Shown: positions 7,756 through 17,815 of the stretch, piece after piece
Numbering within the stretch: position 1 is the stretch's first letter
Layout: each line of letters begins with the position of its first letter
Origin: Bdellovibrionales bacterium
GTDB taxonomy: Bacteria; Bdellovibrionota; Bdellovibrionia; Bdellovibrionales; UBA1609
DNA length: 64,000 nt
Assembly (NCBI GenBank): GCA_019637855.1
Contig: JAHBUX010000001.1
Span: 581,337-645,336, forward strand
Direction: 5' to 3'
Translations under genes and position numbers: made by a program
The notes under the pieces: model-generated
Seen by the model: the letters and a program-made list of their open reading frames with translations, nothing else
Told to the model about the DNA's origin: nothing
Databases searched by the model: none

Positions 7756-9443
7756 AAAAGACCTTTGGTATCAGTGCTCTCTTGTTGCTATTTGCACAAT
7801 CCAGCTTTGCCATTGTGGACATGAAAGGCGCCAACTATTCCGATAGTTGGACGGATCTGATTGTCCCCGGCGTGGGTTACGATTTGCGAGTGAATCGCAC
7901 CTACAACAGTCGCTCGCTCTTCAACGGCATTTTTGGTTTTGGTTGGTGTTCTGACTTCGAAACAAAGATCGAAGTTTTGCCTGAAAGCACGTTGAAGCTC
8001 ACCGAGTGTGGTGGCGGTATGGAGATCACTTATTGGCCGAAGTCCTATTCACCGGCCAAGCTGGAAAACACCATCAAACAGATCGTTGCCGAGGTGAAAA
8101 AGAAGCGTCCTGATCTGCGCGCCGATTATATTTCGGGTTTCGAGAAAGAATTGCGCATTAACGATGTGATGCGCGAAGAGTTCAGCCGCAGAATGAATAT
8201 CAAAGGTAAGATCGAGGACGGGGTCGTGTACGCGGCCAACGGTCGTGAGGCGGAAAACATCACCCTCAAAGGCGGAGTGTACAAGCGTTCGCTCGCCGAC
8301 GGCACTTATCAGCTCTTCGATCCGGCTACTGGTCATATGACCTCCATGTACGACAAGAATCAGAATTTTTTGAAGTTGACGTGGAACAAAGACATCGTGA
8401 CCCAAGTGTCAGATAACTTGGGTCGCAAGCTGACGTTCAAATACAATGAGAGCACCAAGAAAGTGACTGAGATCGTGGGCCCGAATGGTCTCAACGCTAA
8501 GTATGTGATCAAAGGCGAAGACCTCATCGAAGTGACCGATGCTAAAGATCAGAAGTACAAATATGGTTATGACGACGTTCATAATCTGACCCGTATCGAT
8601 TTTCCCGACAAGACCTACAAAGCGTTGACCTACAATAAAGATAAGGACTGGGTCACAGCGTTCCGCAACCGCAAAGGCTGCACGGAAAACTATGACTATC
8701 AGGTCAGCAAGGACGATCCAAAGAACCACTTCTGGTCCAACGTGGTCAAAAAGTGCGATGGCAAAGTGACCAATCAAAGCAAGTATGAGTTCTTCCACCG
8801 CCAACGTCCCAACGGTCCCGGCGTGTACCTGTATCGTGTGCGCACTGAAGTTAACGCCAATGTTACGGACATCGTTTATCACGAAGTCTTCGGCAAACCG
8901 ATTTCGATTTTGCGCGACAACATCAAGACCGACTACACTTACTTCGACAACGGCTTCGTAAAGACCAAAAAAGAGCCGGGTAAGATGATGACCTTCGAAT
9001 ACAAGAACAACTGTATGAAGGTTTCGCACGTCACATTGCAGTTCTCCGCAGATGATGAAAAGGAGCGCAAGCCGTCGCAAGCCAGCAAGGCGGTGAAAAC
9101 CGTGCGCACCAAGTTCACTTATGAGTCGCAGAAATGCAATTTGGTGGCGGCAGACAACTCCGAAGGCCAAACCGTGAAACTACAGTACGATCCACAAGGG
9201 CGCATTTCGCAGATTGAAGATCAGTCAAAAAAACTGGTGAAGATTCAGTACGAAGCCAAGTTCGGTAAACCTGCCACCGTAACCCGACCGGGCTTGGGCA
9301 CCATTCAGGTGTCTTATAAGCCTGACGGAGAGATTGCCAAAGTTGAAAGCAAGCAGGGCCCCAATGTGGCCGTGCAAGTCGCCAGTATTTTTAATAACCT
9401 TTTAGACATCATCGCACCGGCCACCAGTGAAACGCCTTTATAG
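7752..9443 (+). CDS. secreted RHS/YD-repeat protein in the Tad operon
   Basis: A 563-residue protein with a signal peptide (MKKTFGISALLLLFAQSSFA) and the N-terminal RHS hallmark region NRTYNSRSLFNGIFGFGW. Several YD-type repeats follow (for example FDPATGHMTSMYDKNQNFLKL, YGYDDVHNLTRIDF and LQYDPQGRISQIED). It lacks the RHS core-associated DPxGL/PxxxxDPxG boundary and any toxin C-terminus, so it looks like a shell-forming or adhesive repeat protein, not a polymorphic toxin. The ATGA overlap with tadB indicates co-translation with the pilus genes. A role in pilus-tip adhesion or delivery is inference. The unusual context is discussed as a finding. Confidence 0.8.
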   Translation: MKKTFGISALLLLFAQSSFAIVDMKGANYSDSWTDLIVPGVGYDLRVNRTYNSRSLFNGIFGFGWCSDFETKIEVLPESTLKLTECGGGMEITYWPKSYSPAKLENTIKQIVAEVKKKRPDLRADYISGFEKELRINDVMREEFSRRMNIKGKIEDGVVYAANGREAENITLKGGVYKRSLADGTYQLFDPATGHMTSMYDKNQNFLKLTWNKDIVTQVSDNLGRKLTFKYNESTKKVTEIVGPNGLNAKYVIKGEDLIEVTDAKDQKYKYGYDDVHNLTRIDFPDKTYKALTYNKDKDWVTAFRNRKGCTENYDYQVSKDDPKNHFWSNVVKKCDGKVTNQSKYEFFHRQRPNGPGVYLYRVRTEVNANVTDIVYHEVFGKPISILRDNIKTDYTYFDNGFVKTKKEPGKMMTFEYKNNCMKVSHVTLQFSADDEKERKPSQASKAVKTVRTKFTYESQKCNLVAADNSEGQTVKLQYDPQGRISQIEDQSKKLVKIQYEAKFGKPATVTRPGLGTIQVSYKPDGEIAKVESKQGPNVAVQVASIFNNLLDIIAPATSETPL

Positions 9444-9452
9444 GAGAATGAG

Positions 9453-9725
9453 ATGAAGATCGTTTTACAGACTTTAACCGTATTGCTGTTCTTGGGCGCC
9501 GGTTCTGCCTTCGCTGAGGGTTCCAAAGAAGTTGAGCGTGAAGAGAAGACTCCGGATGCTCCTATCGGCACCGTGCGCGAGGATTGCCGCTATTGCACTA
9601 CGGGAATGAAGGACACGAACTTTAATGAACCCACCAAAGAAGAGCGCGCTGACACGGCCTTGCGCCACACCGGTTTAAACACCGGCAAGTCTACTGGCAG
9701 TGGTGGAAGCGAAGTCACTCAGTAA
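9453..9725 (+). CDS. small secreted protein ending the Tad operon
   Basis: A 90-residue protein with a signal peptide (MKIVLQTLTVLLFLGAGSAFA) and a mature part of about 69 residues. The mature part is rich in charged and small residues and contains a CRYC pair (two cysteines separated by two residues) that could form a disulfide or bind metal. AGGAGA just upstream is a good ribosome binding site. It follows the RHS-like gene by nine bases and precedes a hairpin terminator, so it is the last gene of the operon. I do not recognise the family; a chaperone or partner of the RHS-like protein is possible. Confidence 0.65.
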   Translation: MKIVLQTLTVLLFLGAGSAFAEGSKEVEREEKTPDAPIGTVREDCRYCTTGMKDTNFNEPTKEERADTALRHTGLNTGKSTGSGGSEVTQ

Positions 9726-9737
9726 TTCGCATAGATA

Positions 9738-9760
9738 GGGTGTCTCAAAATGAGACACCC
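9738..9760 (+). terminator. hairpin terminator of the Tad operon
   Basis: A perfect 10-base-pair stem (GGGTGTCTCA / TGAGACACCC) with a three-base AAA loop lies 13 bases after the last operon stop codon. The following T-tract is short (GTTTC), so termination strength is uncertain. Confidence 0.65.
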
Positions 9761-9890
9761 GTTTCACGCCAACACCCGTCTACTTTCTAGACAATCCAAA
9801 CGCTCCATTGGGTCTAAAGCGGCTCCGGGCAGCGGCACACTCTTAGCTTTATAGCTCTGTGACAGGTACAGCTTAAATAGGAGCTAGAGT

Positions 9891-10100
9891 ATGAAGATCG
9901 CAAAATTGATGATTATCGCCGCCTTTATGACCGGTGCCCACCACGCCGCTGCTTGCAGCAAGTTTATGGAAGCGGGTCGCCAGCCGGTAAGAAAAGTCGT
10001 TTCGAACAACTACATGTCGACGATTTATGCGGACTCTGCGGCAAGAGCGGTTCAGCCGGCCGTGGCTAAGCCCACACCGGCTCCGACAACTGCGAACTAG
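9891..10100 (+). CDS. small secreted protein
   Basis: A 69-residue product with a signal-peptide-like N-terminus (MKIAKLMIIAAFMTGAHHAAA) followed directly by a cysteine, then a short polar region and an Ala/Pro-rich end. The cysteine after AAA is not a convincing lipobox. AGGAG lies seven to eight bases before the ATG. Its stop overlaps the end of the convergent gene by 4 bases. No family is recognised. Confidence 0.5.
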   Translation: MKIAKLMIIAAFMTGAHHAAACSKFMEAGRQPVRKVVSNNYMSTIYADSAARAVQPAVAKPTPAPTTAN

Positions 10101-10423
10101 TCATTTGCATTTTCCGCAGGCGGCGTTGCCTTGCGGAAGTGGCCCCAGCGAAATGAGGGAGAGGACTTTTTCTCTTCCTTTTTGTTTTTCTCGACATTCT
10201 TGTCTGAGTTTTTGGTGATCGAGCTGTTCACCTTTGCCGTTAAATCTTTGATCATTTTGGCACCGCCGGTAGCCGCCATGTTCAGTGGGGCAACTAGAGC
10301 CGAGGTATGCAGCCAGCTCATCGCGTGCGATTCAAAGGTGCGCTCACCGATTTGAATCTGCATCACCAGTACGATCACCAGCGTTAGTAAAAATAATTTA
10401 ATCACATAAAAAAATTCGCTCAT
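10097..10423 (-). CDS. small single-pass membrane protein downstream of a CheY-like regulator
   Basis: A 108-residue protein with an N-terminal transmembrane helix (about residues 6-24, FFYVIKLFLLTLVIVLVM), then a soluble part ending in a Lys/Glu-rich stretch with KKEEKK. The start overlaps the stop of the response regulator gene (ATGA), and AAGGAGG lies a few bases upstream. A longer frame reading into the regulator gene is rejected. It is co-transcribed with the regulator, so it may be an effector or membrane anchor of that pathway. The family is not recognised. Confidence 0.65.
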   Translation of the reverse strand: MSEFFYVIKLFLLTLVIVLVMQIQIGERTFESHAMSWLHTSALVAPLNMAATGGAKMIKDLTAKVNSSITKNSDKNVEKNKKEEKKSSPSFRWGHFRKATPPAENAND

Positions 10424-10806
10424 ACTCCTGCCTCCTTGGAGCCGAGCCGTGCGGCTGCCCGCACAGCGGATAAAACGTCTTCTGCCTTGAACGGCTTGAT
10501 CACATAATTGCAACATCCCGCATCCAATGCGCGTAGGACCATGCTGTTCTGATCTACGGTGGAGCATGCCACCACGCGCGTTTCCGGCAATTCTTTCAGA
10601 ATTTCCATAGTGGCTTCAATCCCACTCATTCGCGGCATCACAATATCCATCAGAACGACCTGAGGGCGCAGCCGCTGGCAAATCTCGACGGCTTCTTGTC
10701 CATCGCGCGCTTCGCCAATCACCTGAAATTCAGGTCCAACGAAAATGTGGCGCAAGACTTCTCGGATGAACGGAGCGTCATCCACAATAACTAGTTTTAT
10801 TGCCAT
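10420..10806 (-). CDS. CheY-like single-domain response regulator
   Basis: A stand-alone receiver of 128 residues starting MAIKLVIVDDAPF. Acidic pocket residues are the VDD pair at residues 9-10; the phospho-acceptor aspartate is in LMDIVMPRMSG (about residue 55). The conserved Ser/Thr is in ACST and the lysine in IKPF. A longer frame that starts 33 codons upstream is rejected because a promoter ends at the ATG 10806. No output domain is present, so it should act by protein contact like CheY or Spo0F. It forms a two-gene operon with the small membrane protein downstream. Confidence 0.88.
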   Translation of the reverse strand: MAIKLVIVDDAPFIREVLRHIFVGPEFQVIGEARDGQEAVEICQRLRPQVVLMDIVMPRMSGIEATMEILKELPETRVVACSTVDQNSMVLRALDAGCCNYVIKPFKAEDVLSAVRAAARLGSKEAGV

Positions 10807-10813
10807 ATCTCGT

Positions 10814-10842
10814 ATTATAGTGGTCTGAGATTCAGTCCCCAA
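10814..10842 (-). promoter_or_regulatory. sigma70-like promoter of the CheY-like gene, probably leaderless
   Basis: On the minus strand TTGGGG (10842-10837), a 17-base spacer and a perfect TATAAT (10819-10814) precede the gene. The expected transcription start is 7-8 bases after the -10, which is the A of the start codon at 10806. No Shine-Dalgarno sequence is seen, consistent with a leaderless mRNA. Confidence 0.6.
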
Positions 10843-10863
10843 AGGGTTTTCAAGCAAGTAGGC

Positions 10864-11535
10864 ATGTTCTCGATCAAAACGTATCTCATCAACACGTTGT
10901 CGCAATTGGAAGGCTGGCAGGCCTACTGTGCCATCGTCGGGCTTTTACTGATCTGTGGTCTAGGTGTTCCGCTTCCTGAAGATATAACCTTGATTGCCGC
11001 TGGAATTGTCGCCGCTCTTGGCTCGATTTCTCTATGGGGTGCCATGGTCGCGGGATTCTTCGGGGTTATGGCCGGCGATGCCTTTTTATACACGGTCGGC
11101 CGTATCTATGGTCGCCGCGCTTTCACATTGCCATTGATTCGCACCATTATGACTCCGCGGCGGATTGCTTTGGCGGAACGCAAGATCATGCGCAATTCGC
11201 ATTTCATCTGTTTTACCGCACGTTTTTTACCCGGCCTTCGCTCACCGGTATTTTTAATGGCCGGGATTATCGGCATTCGTCCGATCGTGTTTTACGGTTT
11301 GGATGGTTTGGCTGCTTTGCTTAGCGTTCCGCTGTGGGTGCTGGTGGGGCATTGGGTGGGTGAGAACCTAGATGCGGCGCTCAGCATAGCTGAGCGTGTG
11401 CAACTGTCTTTAGCCGGTGTGGTTGTTCTTTTGGTGGTGGCTTACTTCGCTTGGCGGCGCTATCGCAAAACCCGGCGCGCCCAACGCCTCATGTACTACA
11501 TGAGCTCGCGATATCCGTCAGGAACCCCATCGTAA
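10864..11535 (+). CDS. DedA family membrane protein
   Basis: A 223-residue polytopic membrane protein with the DedA/VTT signature. It has a helical re-entrant stretch with GVPLPEDITLIAAG near residue 40. The conserved GDAFLYTVGRIYGRR segment lies at about residue 75, and FTARFLPGLRSPVFLMAG is the typical [F/Y]xRxxPG[L/V]R motif. DedA proteins move or flip undecaprenyl phosphate and phospholipids, and support proton-motive force. The C-terminus is basic. The last 18 bases overlap the end of the convergent downstream gene. Confidence 0.88.
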   Translation: MFSIKTYLINTLSQLEGWQAYCAIVGLLLICGLGVPLPEDITLIAAGIVAALGSISLWGAMVAGFFGVMAGDAFLYTVGRIYGRRAFTLPLIRTIMTPRRIALAERKIMRNSHFICFTARFLPGLRSPVFLMAGIIGIRPIVFYGLDGLAALLSVPLWVLVGHWVGENLDAALSIAERVQLSLAGVVVLLVVAYFAWRRYRKTRRAQRLMYYMSSRYPSGTPS

Positions 11536-12687
11536 TCCAAAATGAAAAATGACAACGCTATCGGTGACGCTGACGCCGTTGGGTGTTTGTCCATTGTGTG
11601 GATCGATGTGTGACGCCGCACCTTGAAAGAGGTTGCGTTCAACACTGTACTGCGTTTTCCAGAAGATCTGATTGCGACGATCCAAGACCCATTCGCCGCC
11701 CAAGGACAGGCTGACCGCGTTGGTCTCATTCTTAGCGCCCGATTTCACTTCCACACCGGTGGCGGGTTCTGAGTGATGCAGTCGCGGTTGAATGCCGACT
11801 TCGAATGTGTGTGCATATGTGATCGACGATGGGATCTCACCTTCCAGTGCCAGGCTTAAACCGGAGGAGCGGCGGCCCACATTGTCGCTGGTGTCTTTCG
11901 ACAGTTTATCTTTGGCATCGTGATAGTCCACGCCCCAGCTAAGGCGTGCAGCTTTGCGCGAATATCCGAAATGTTTGCGAAAGCGAATCCCGGCTTGAAA
12001 GATATTTACTTCTGCGGGCACTTGGTCAGCTGCTCCACTGCGCACGCTCGATCCGACGCTTGAAAAATATTTGGATTGCACACCGAAGAACGGTGTTAGC
12101 CATAGATTCATACCGGCGCCAAAACCAGGGCCACTGGAATGATAACGGCGATAGGAATAGGCACTATCCGAACCTTGGTAAAAATAGGCTGGTGCAAAGG
12201 AGATGCTGAGCACATTGGCTCGTGGATCCTGCGGATGAATCTTTTGATGATAGTCTTCAATCTCTTCCGGGCTGCCGCCTAGAAACAGATCGCGAACTTG
12301 CGCGCTCACCGGTGGACGATTTTCCGGCAGATTGGGAATGGCGGAAGCGGTAGGGGCAGCATGAGTAGCTGCGGTCGTACCGGGCGTGACAGTTTCTACG
12401 GGAGTCGCTTTACCTGCGCTATTGCCCAACGCGGTCTCCACTTTCTCGGCTTTCGGCTTGCTGGCTTTGGCGGGGACAGGGGAGGGGATAAAGCCGCCTG
12501 GCTTTTCGTCCAAGTCCTCATCGTCACGTTTGGATTCAGGCGCGCGCACTTTGTAGCGCGAGCTGTCCAGGTTTTCAGGCGCGACAGACTTGCCGCTCGG
12601 GCGCAACAGGACCGCGGAGGACGAATCCAATTGAGCCCAGGCGGCGGGAACTAACAATGCGAGTAACCAAGGCGAATAGCGTAACAT
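11518..12687 (-). CDS. predicted outer-membrane beta-barrel protein
   Basis: A 389-residue protein with a signal peptide (MLRYSPWLLALLVPAAWA) and a long low-complexity Ala/Pro/Lys/Glu linker (about residues 25-130). A region with alternating hydrophobic and polar residues and many Gly/Tyr/Ser follows to the end (FHFGLRWGS), as expected for an 8-12 strand barrel. The final residue is Ser, not the usual Phe. No enzyme motif is seen. The function is unknown. The linker could cross the periplasm or bind peptidoglycan. Confidence 0.7.
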   Translation of the reverse strand: MLRYSPWLLALLVPAAWAQLDSSSAVLLRPSGKSVAPENLDSSRYKVRAPESKRDDEDLDEKPGGFIPSPVPAKASKPKAEKVETALGNSAGKATPVETVTPGTTAATHAAPTASAIPNLPENRPPVSAQVRDLFLGGSPEEIEDYHQKIHPQDPRANVLSISFAPAYFYQGSDSAYSYRRYHSSGPGFGAGMNLWLTPFFGVQSKYFSSVGSSVRSGAADQVPAEVNIFQAGIRFRKHFGYSRKAARLSWGVDYHDAKDKLSKDTSDNVGRRSSGLSLALEGEIPSSITYAHTFEVGIQPRLHHSEPATGVEVKSGAKNETNAVSLSLGGEWVLDRRNQIFWKTQYSVERNLFQGAASHIDPHNGQTPNGVSVTDSVVIFHFGLRWGS

Positions 12688-12779
12688 GACTAAGAGTTCT
12701 TCGGCTTAAGGCTTGCCAGACTTTAAGCCAATTGACCGCGTGGCTGAGGCGCATCAAACTAAAAATGGAGATTCTGCTC

Positions 12780-14390
12780 GTGGCATGCACAACCCTTCGA
12801 CGCTTTATAAAATCCTCGCTGCTTCTGGCTGCGCTCATCTCTTTTCAAAACAGGACCTTCGCCCAGGAAAAGGTTTTTCGTAGCGACGTCGATGATCTGC
12901 TGACCGTCGAAAAAGTCTCTGTGCTGCCGTTCACGGACAACCTGCAGGGTATATATGCGCGTCCACTCGAAACGCATTTCATCTCTCTCGTTCAAAAGAT
13001 GCACCGCTGGGACTATGTACAAGCCAACAGCTCGGGCCCGATCCTTTCACCTGAGGAATTGGAAGCGTCGCCCGAAAAAGCTATGCAGGTGAGCCAAGGC
13101 AGTGGAGCCGATGCGTTTTTCGCCTGTCGCATCGTTAAAGGTCCGGGCGGGATCATGATCCACTTGAGTCTGTTCTTGTCTAAGGATGGCAAGCTTTTGT
13201 CGCAGGCCATTCTTAAGGACTATAAGAAGTTCGATCTTAACGACCTTAAAGAGCAGACCGAGCGTCTTTTGTCAGAGATTGTTTCGCGTTTGCCATATGC
13301 TGGTCGGGTGATGAGCCGCGAAGGCAATCGCGTCACTGTGAATCTAGGTTTGAAGGACGGTGTGCAGAACGGGCAGATGCTCAGCATTATTCAGATCGTT
13401 CAAGCTCATCGTCATCCTAAATTCAATTTCTTAGTGCGCACGGAAAAAGAGATCTTCGGCAAGGTCAAGATTCTGAAAGTCGATGAGACTCTTAGTTTTG
13501 GAACTGTGGTTATGGAGCGTGAAAAGGGCGCCGTTCAAAAGAACAGCAAGGTCGGCTCACTCGACTTCGTGACTTATAATGCGCCTGACAGTCTGTCACT
13601 CAATCCCACGGCTGAAGAAGCTTTGGCGCAAAGAGAAGATGCCGGTATCGCGTTCGGTAAAAACGCTCATGCTTGGAGTCCCGCCAACGCACCGAGCTTT
13701 GGTCAGCTGGGCGCGCGTTTAGGTCTAAGCCGGTTCTCTGGTGCAACCGAACTGCAAGGTGTAGGTGGCTTGGAAGGAACAAATAACTTTGCGCCTTCGA
13801 TCGTGCTGGATGGGGAGCTGTGGATCACTCAGGAGTGGACCTTTTCGGCGCAACTAAAGCAGGGAATTATTTCGGTGCGTAATCCGCGCGGAGGTGGTCA
13901 GCCTTCCGAGTTAAGCCAGGCGTTGTCGTACTATGAGGCGGCGATGGGCTATTCGATTCGTCTCGGTCCCTATATATGGTCGCCAAGCATTACGCCCTTC
14001 CTCGGTTACTTCAGCTACCGCCTTTACGTGGATGAGTCGAACCCGGCGGCCTTTACTACTCAAGAGTACACTGGCGCCAAGTTCGGCGTGCGCGGCCAGG
14101 CGCCCATCGGTGCGGATGGCCAATGGGGCGCGGGCGGCGTGTTCTCGACCGCGTGGAACCCGGCTCTGCGTGAATCGCCGGATTCTAGCGGGTCCAGCAA
14201 CAAAGCCACAGTCGTTCAATTTGGTTTGTTTGCTTTTAAAAAGTACAGTGAGCGTTTGCGGTTGCAGGCCAATTTGGACTTTGAAATGTTCTCTGCGAAT
14301 TTTAGCGGAACGGGCACCCGGGCGATTCCGGCCAGCAGTGCCTCTCAGCGCTATACCACCTTGACCGGTGGGATTTACTATCTGTTTTAG
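12780..14390 (+). CDS. exported protein with periplasmic domain and C-terminal outer-membrane barrel
   Basis: GTG 12780 is preferred because GGAG lies nine bases upstream and the product then starts with a clean signal peptide (MACTTLRRFIKSSLLLAALI). An ATG at 12765 and a TTG at 12732 are alternatives. In the ~536-residue protein, residues 35-165 begin VSVLPFTDNLQG and resemble the alpha/beta fold of CsgG/TolB-N-type periplasmic domains. A short beta domain follows (GRVMSREGNRVTVNLGLKDGV), like the FlgT C-terminal or SH3-like segment. The last ~200 residues look like a beta-barrel ending in YYLF. Function unknown; envelope structural or assembly roles are possible. Confidence 0.7.
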   Translation: MACTTLRRFIKSSLLLAALISFQNRTFAQEKVFRSDVDDLLTVEKVSVLPFTDNLQGIYARPLETHFISLVQKMHRWDYVQANSSGPILSPEELEASPEKAMQVSQGSGADAFFACRIVKGPGGIMIHLSLFLSKDGKLLSQAILKDYKKFDLNDLKEQTERLLSEIVSRLPYAGRVMSREGNRVTVNLGLKDGVQNGQMLSIIQIVQAHRHPKFNFLVRTEKEIFGKVKILKVDETLSFGTVVMEREKGAVQKNSKVGSLDFVTYNAPDSLSLNPTAEEALAQREDAGIAFGKNAHAWSPANAPSFGQLGARLGLSRFSGATELQGVGGLEGTNNFAPSIVLDGELWITQEWTFSAQLKQGIISVRNPRGGGQPSELSQALSYYEAAMGYSIRLGPYIWSPSITPFLGYFSYRLYVDESNPAAFTTQEYTGAKFGVRGQAPIGADGQWGAGGVFSTAWNPALRESPDSSGSSNKATVVQFGLFAFKKYSERLRLQANLDFEMFSANFSGTGTRAIPASSASQRYTTLTGGIYYLF

Positions 14391-15133
14391 TCGTGCAGGG
14401 TGGCCGGCGAGCGATCGGCATCCATTTGCAACGAAGCCGAAATCACCACTTTGCTGAAGCTCTTGTAAAAACCTTTGTAGTAACCAAGAACTTTGCTGGG
14501 ATAGATAGCCGGTTCAACGTTGGCGGCGGCCAAGCGGCGCACATTGGTGGGACCCATGTTGTAGGCGCCCACGTACTTGGTGGCTTTACCGTTGAAGGTC
14601 TTGCGCAGCTGAGCAAAATAGGTGGCACCGATGCGGATGTTGGTTGCGGGGTCTTCAAGGTCAAATTTAGCGCTAACGCCAGCTTGCGGAGCTAACCATG
14701 CGGCCGTACGGGGCAAGATCTGCATCAGGCCGATCTCGCCATGGCGACCACGAGCTTTAAGATCGAACTTGCTCTCGGTCTTGATCACAGCCAACAAAAA
14801 GAGAGGGTCCATGTTGTGGTGGTTGGCTTCAATAATCACGGCGCGCGCCACTTCAAAAGCGCGATCTTTGTACTTGGCCGGCAAGGCTTTCTTAACGGTG
14901 GACAATACGAAAGCACGTTGATCGACGCTGTAACCTTCGGTCAGCAAATATGAGAAACCGGCGCGGCGAAACAGTTCCATGGCATGGCCCAGTTGGCCAT
15001 CCGTCTCAATACGGGGCAAGTCGAGAACGGTTTCGGATACCTTTGTTACCGTGGTGCGAGCGCTCATCAGGATGAGAGCCGAGAGGACTGTGGCTGCAAC
15101 CAGGTGGTATTTGTAACGAATGATTGTTTTCAT
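14387..15133 (-). CDS. lytic transglycosylase, SLT family
   Basis: A 248-residue murein-cleaving enzyme with an N-terminal membrane/signal segment (about residues 10-25). The goose-lysozyme-like SLT domain covers about residues 95-225. The catalytic glutamate is E120 in IKTESKFD, and other family marks are GEIGLMQILP (132-141) and GAYNMGP (about 195). It should cleave glycan strands to 1,6-anhydromuropeptides in the periplasm. The stop codons of this gene and the convergent gene interlock in a TTAG. The start is the only ATG that gives an intact export signal. No operon partner is visible. Confidence 0.9.
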   Translation of the reverse strand: MKTIIRYKYHLVAATVLSALILMSARTTVTKVSETVLDLPRIETDGQLGHAMELFRRAGFSYLLTEGYSVDQRAFVLSTVKKALPAKYKDRAFEVARAVIIEANHHNMDPLFLLAVIKTESKFDLKARGRHGEIGLMQILPRTAAWLAPQAGVSAKFDLEDPATNIRIGATYFAQLRKTFNGKATKYVGAYNMGPTNVRRLAAANVEPAIYPSKVLGYYKGFYKSFSKVVISASLQMDADRSPATLHD

Positions 15134-15641
15134 ACAACCTTACTAGAGCAAACCGGTGCCCAAGCGCTAAGGGTCTGAATTTACTGAGGTATTGGAATAA
15201 GACGCGGGTTTATTGGAGCTGAATTGACTACACCCTTTACACTTGTACAGGGATTCGTTGACGACTCGGCCCGAAACCGTTTCGAAATGAGACGCGATTA
15301 CGCGGGGTTGGCAGGGTGGGTTGTTTTGAGACTAATTTTTAGACGGGGCTGTGTAAAAACCCAACACCGTGGTGGCTTTGGGATTCAATGGATTTGAGAT
15401 TGGATCGTGCTGATTCGGGAGGGGAAAGGTTTCGTGGTTGTTTAGTTGCAAGACAGGAATTGGCTGACCACTGTGTGGTTGGCGGACATGCATTCGCCAA
15501 ACCGGACATCGATTCCAAAGTTTTCTCTGTATTTTAGCTCAGTCCCATACCTTCGTGTCCGAAAATCTCGGACGACATCCCCCCGCAAACCCTGCTTTTC
15601 CCTCTGATAACTGGAATAGAAAACCACAGGCAAATAGGCCA
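15134..15641. other. gene-poor interval between the SLT gene and groEL
   Basis: About 0.5 kb without a convincing coding frame. It holds the upstream region of the SLT gene and several small hairpins, including GTCCGA/TCGGAC at about 15557-15573 and ACCAC/GTGGT around 15471. A 63-codon frame on the minus strand (15442-15633) has no ribosome binding site and atypical composition. I recognise no tmRNA, RNase P RNA or SRP RNA signature. Confidence 0.5.
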
Positions 15642-15682
15642 GCTCTAAAAAAACAAAAAACCCAGGCGATTAAGCCTGGGTT
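15642..15682 (-). terminator. intrinsic terminator of groESL
   Basis: Minus-strand reading gives a nine-base-pair stem AACCCAGGC/GCCTGGGTT (15659-15682) with a six-base loop, followed by a long T-rich tract (TTTTTTGTTTTTTT). It lies 34 bases beyond the groEL stop codon. Confidence 0.9.
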
Positions 15683-15715
15683 CCCTGCAAATACAAATCT
15701 TGATATAAACAAGAT

Positions 15716-17377
<1,662 letters not shown>

Positions 17378-17387
17378 CTAAATAAAA

Positions 17388-17693
17388 TTAGTGATTCATG
17401 ATTCCGAGAATGTCTTTTTCGCGCATCATCAAAAACTCTTCGCCATTGAGCTTGAGTTCTGTGCCTGCGAAGCGCTCGAACAAGACTTTGTCACCAACCT
17501 TCACATCCAACGGAGTGAGGCGACCATCTTCGGTCACGTGACCTTTGCCGGTAGCGACGATCTCGCCACGTGCGGGTTTTTCTTTTGCGGTGTCGGGAAT
17601 GATGATCCCGCCAGCGGTTTTCGCTTCTTCCGTCATGCGGCGAACCAGCACGCGGTCATGCAGAGGGCGTACTCCCACTTCTGCCTTTGCCAT
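17388..17693 (-). CDS. groES: co-chaperonin GroES (Hsp10)
   Basis: A 101-residue lid protein of the GroEL chamber. The start ATG 17693 is fixed by AGGAGGT nine to ten bases upstream and by the family-typical N-terminus [14 protein letters not shown]. The mobile-loop region [19 protein letters not shown] (residues 22-40) and the GDKVLF stretch are conserved. It is the first gene of the groESL operon. The upstream region carries a heat-shock-like promoter and no CIRCE inverted repeat. Confidence 0.97.
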   Translation of the reverse strand: MAKAEVGVRPLHDRVLVRRMTEEAKTAGGIIIPDTAKEKPARGEIVATGKGHVTEDGRLTPLDVKVGDKVLFERFAGTELKLNGEEFLMMREKDILGIMNH

Positions 17694-17753
17694 TGTGATA
17701 CCTCCTAATAGACAAAGAAAATCCAAGACATGAAATTGCCTAAAGCACAGCCA

Positions 17754-17781
17754 ATATGAACGGCTGAGAATTCATGTCAAG
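17754..17781 (-). promoter_or_regulatory. sigma32-like promoter of groESL
   Basis: On the minus strand CTTGACA (17781-17775), 14 bases, then TTCATAT (17760-17754). This matches the heat-shock consensus CTTGAAA-N13-15-CCCATNT at most positions. The same bases also contain a sigma70-like TTGACA. No CIRCE (TTAGCACTC-N9-GAGTGCTAA) is present between here and groES. Confidence 0.55.
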
Positions 17782-17815
17782 GTAACGACTTTAAATTTGT
17801 TGAGAATTAGAAAGT

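Noticed and set aside
7752-9443. RHS protein as a polymorphic toxin
   Set aside because: It lacks the conserved RHS core boundary and a variable C-terminal toxin, and no immunity gene follows, only a small secreted protein.
10424-10567. N-terminal extension of the small membrane protein gene
   Set aside because: It would overlap the CheY-like gene by about 150 bases; the ATG at 10423 has AAGGAGG and a coupled ATGA.
15442-15633. 63-codon minus-strand frame between groEL and SLT gene
   Set aside because: No ribosome binding site and no recognisable features.
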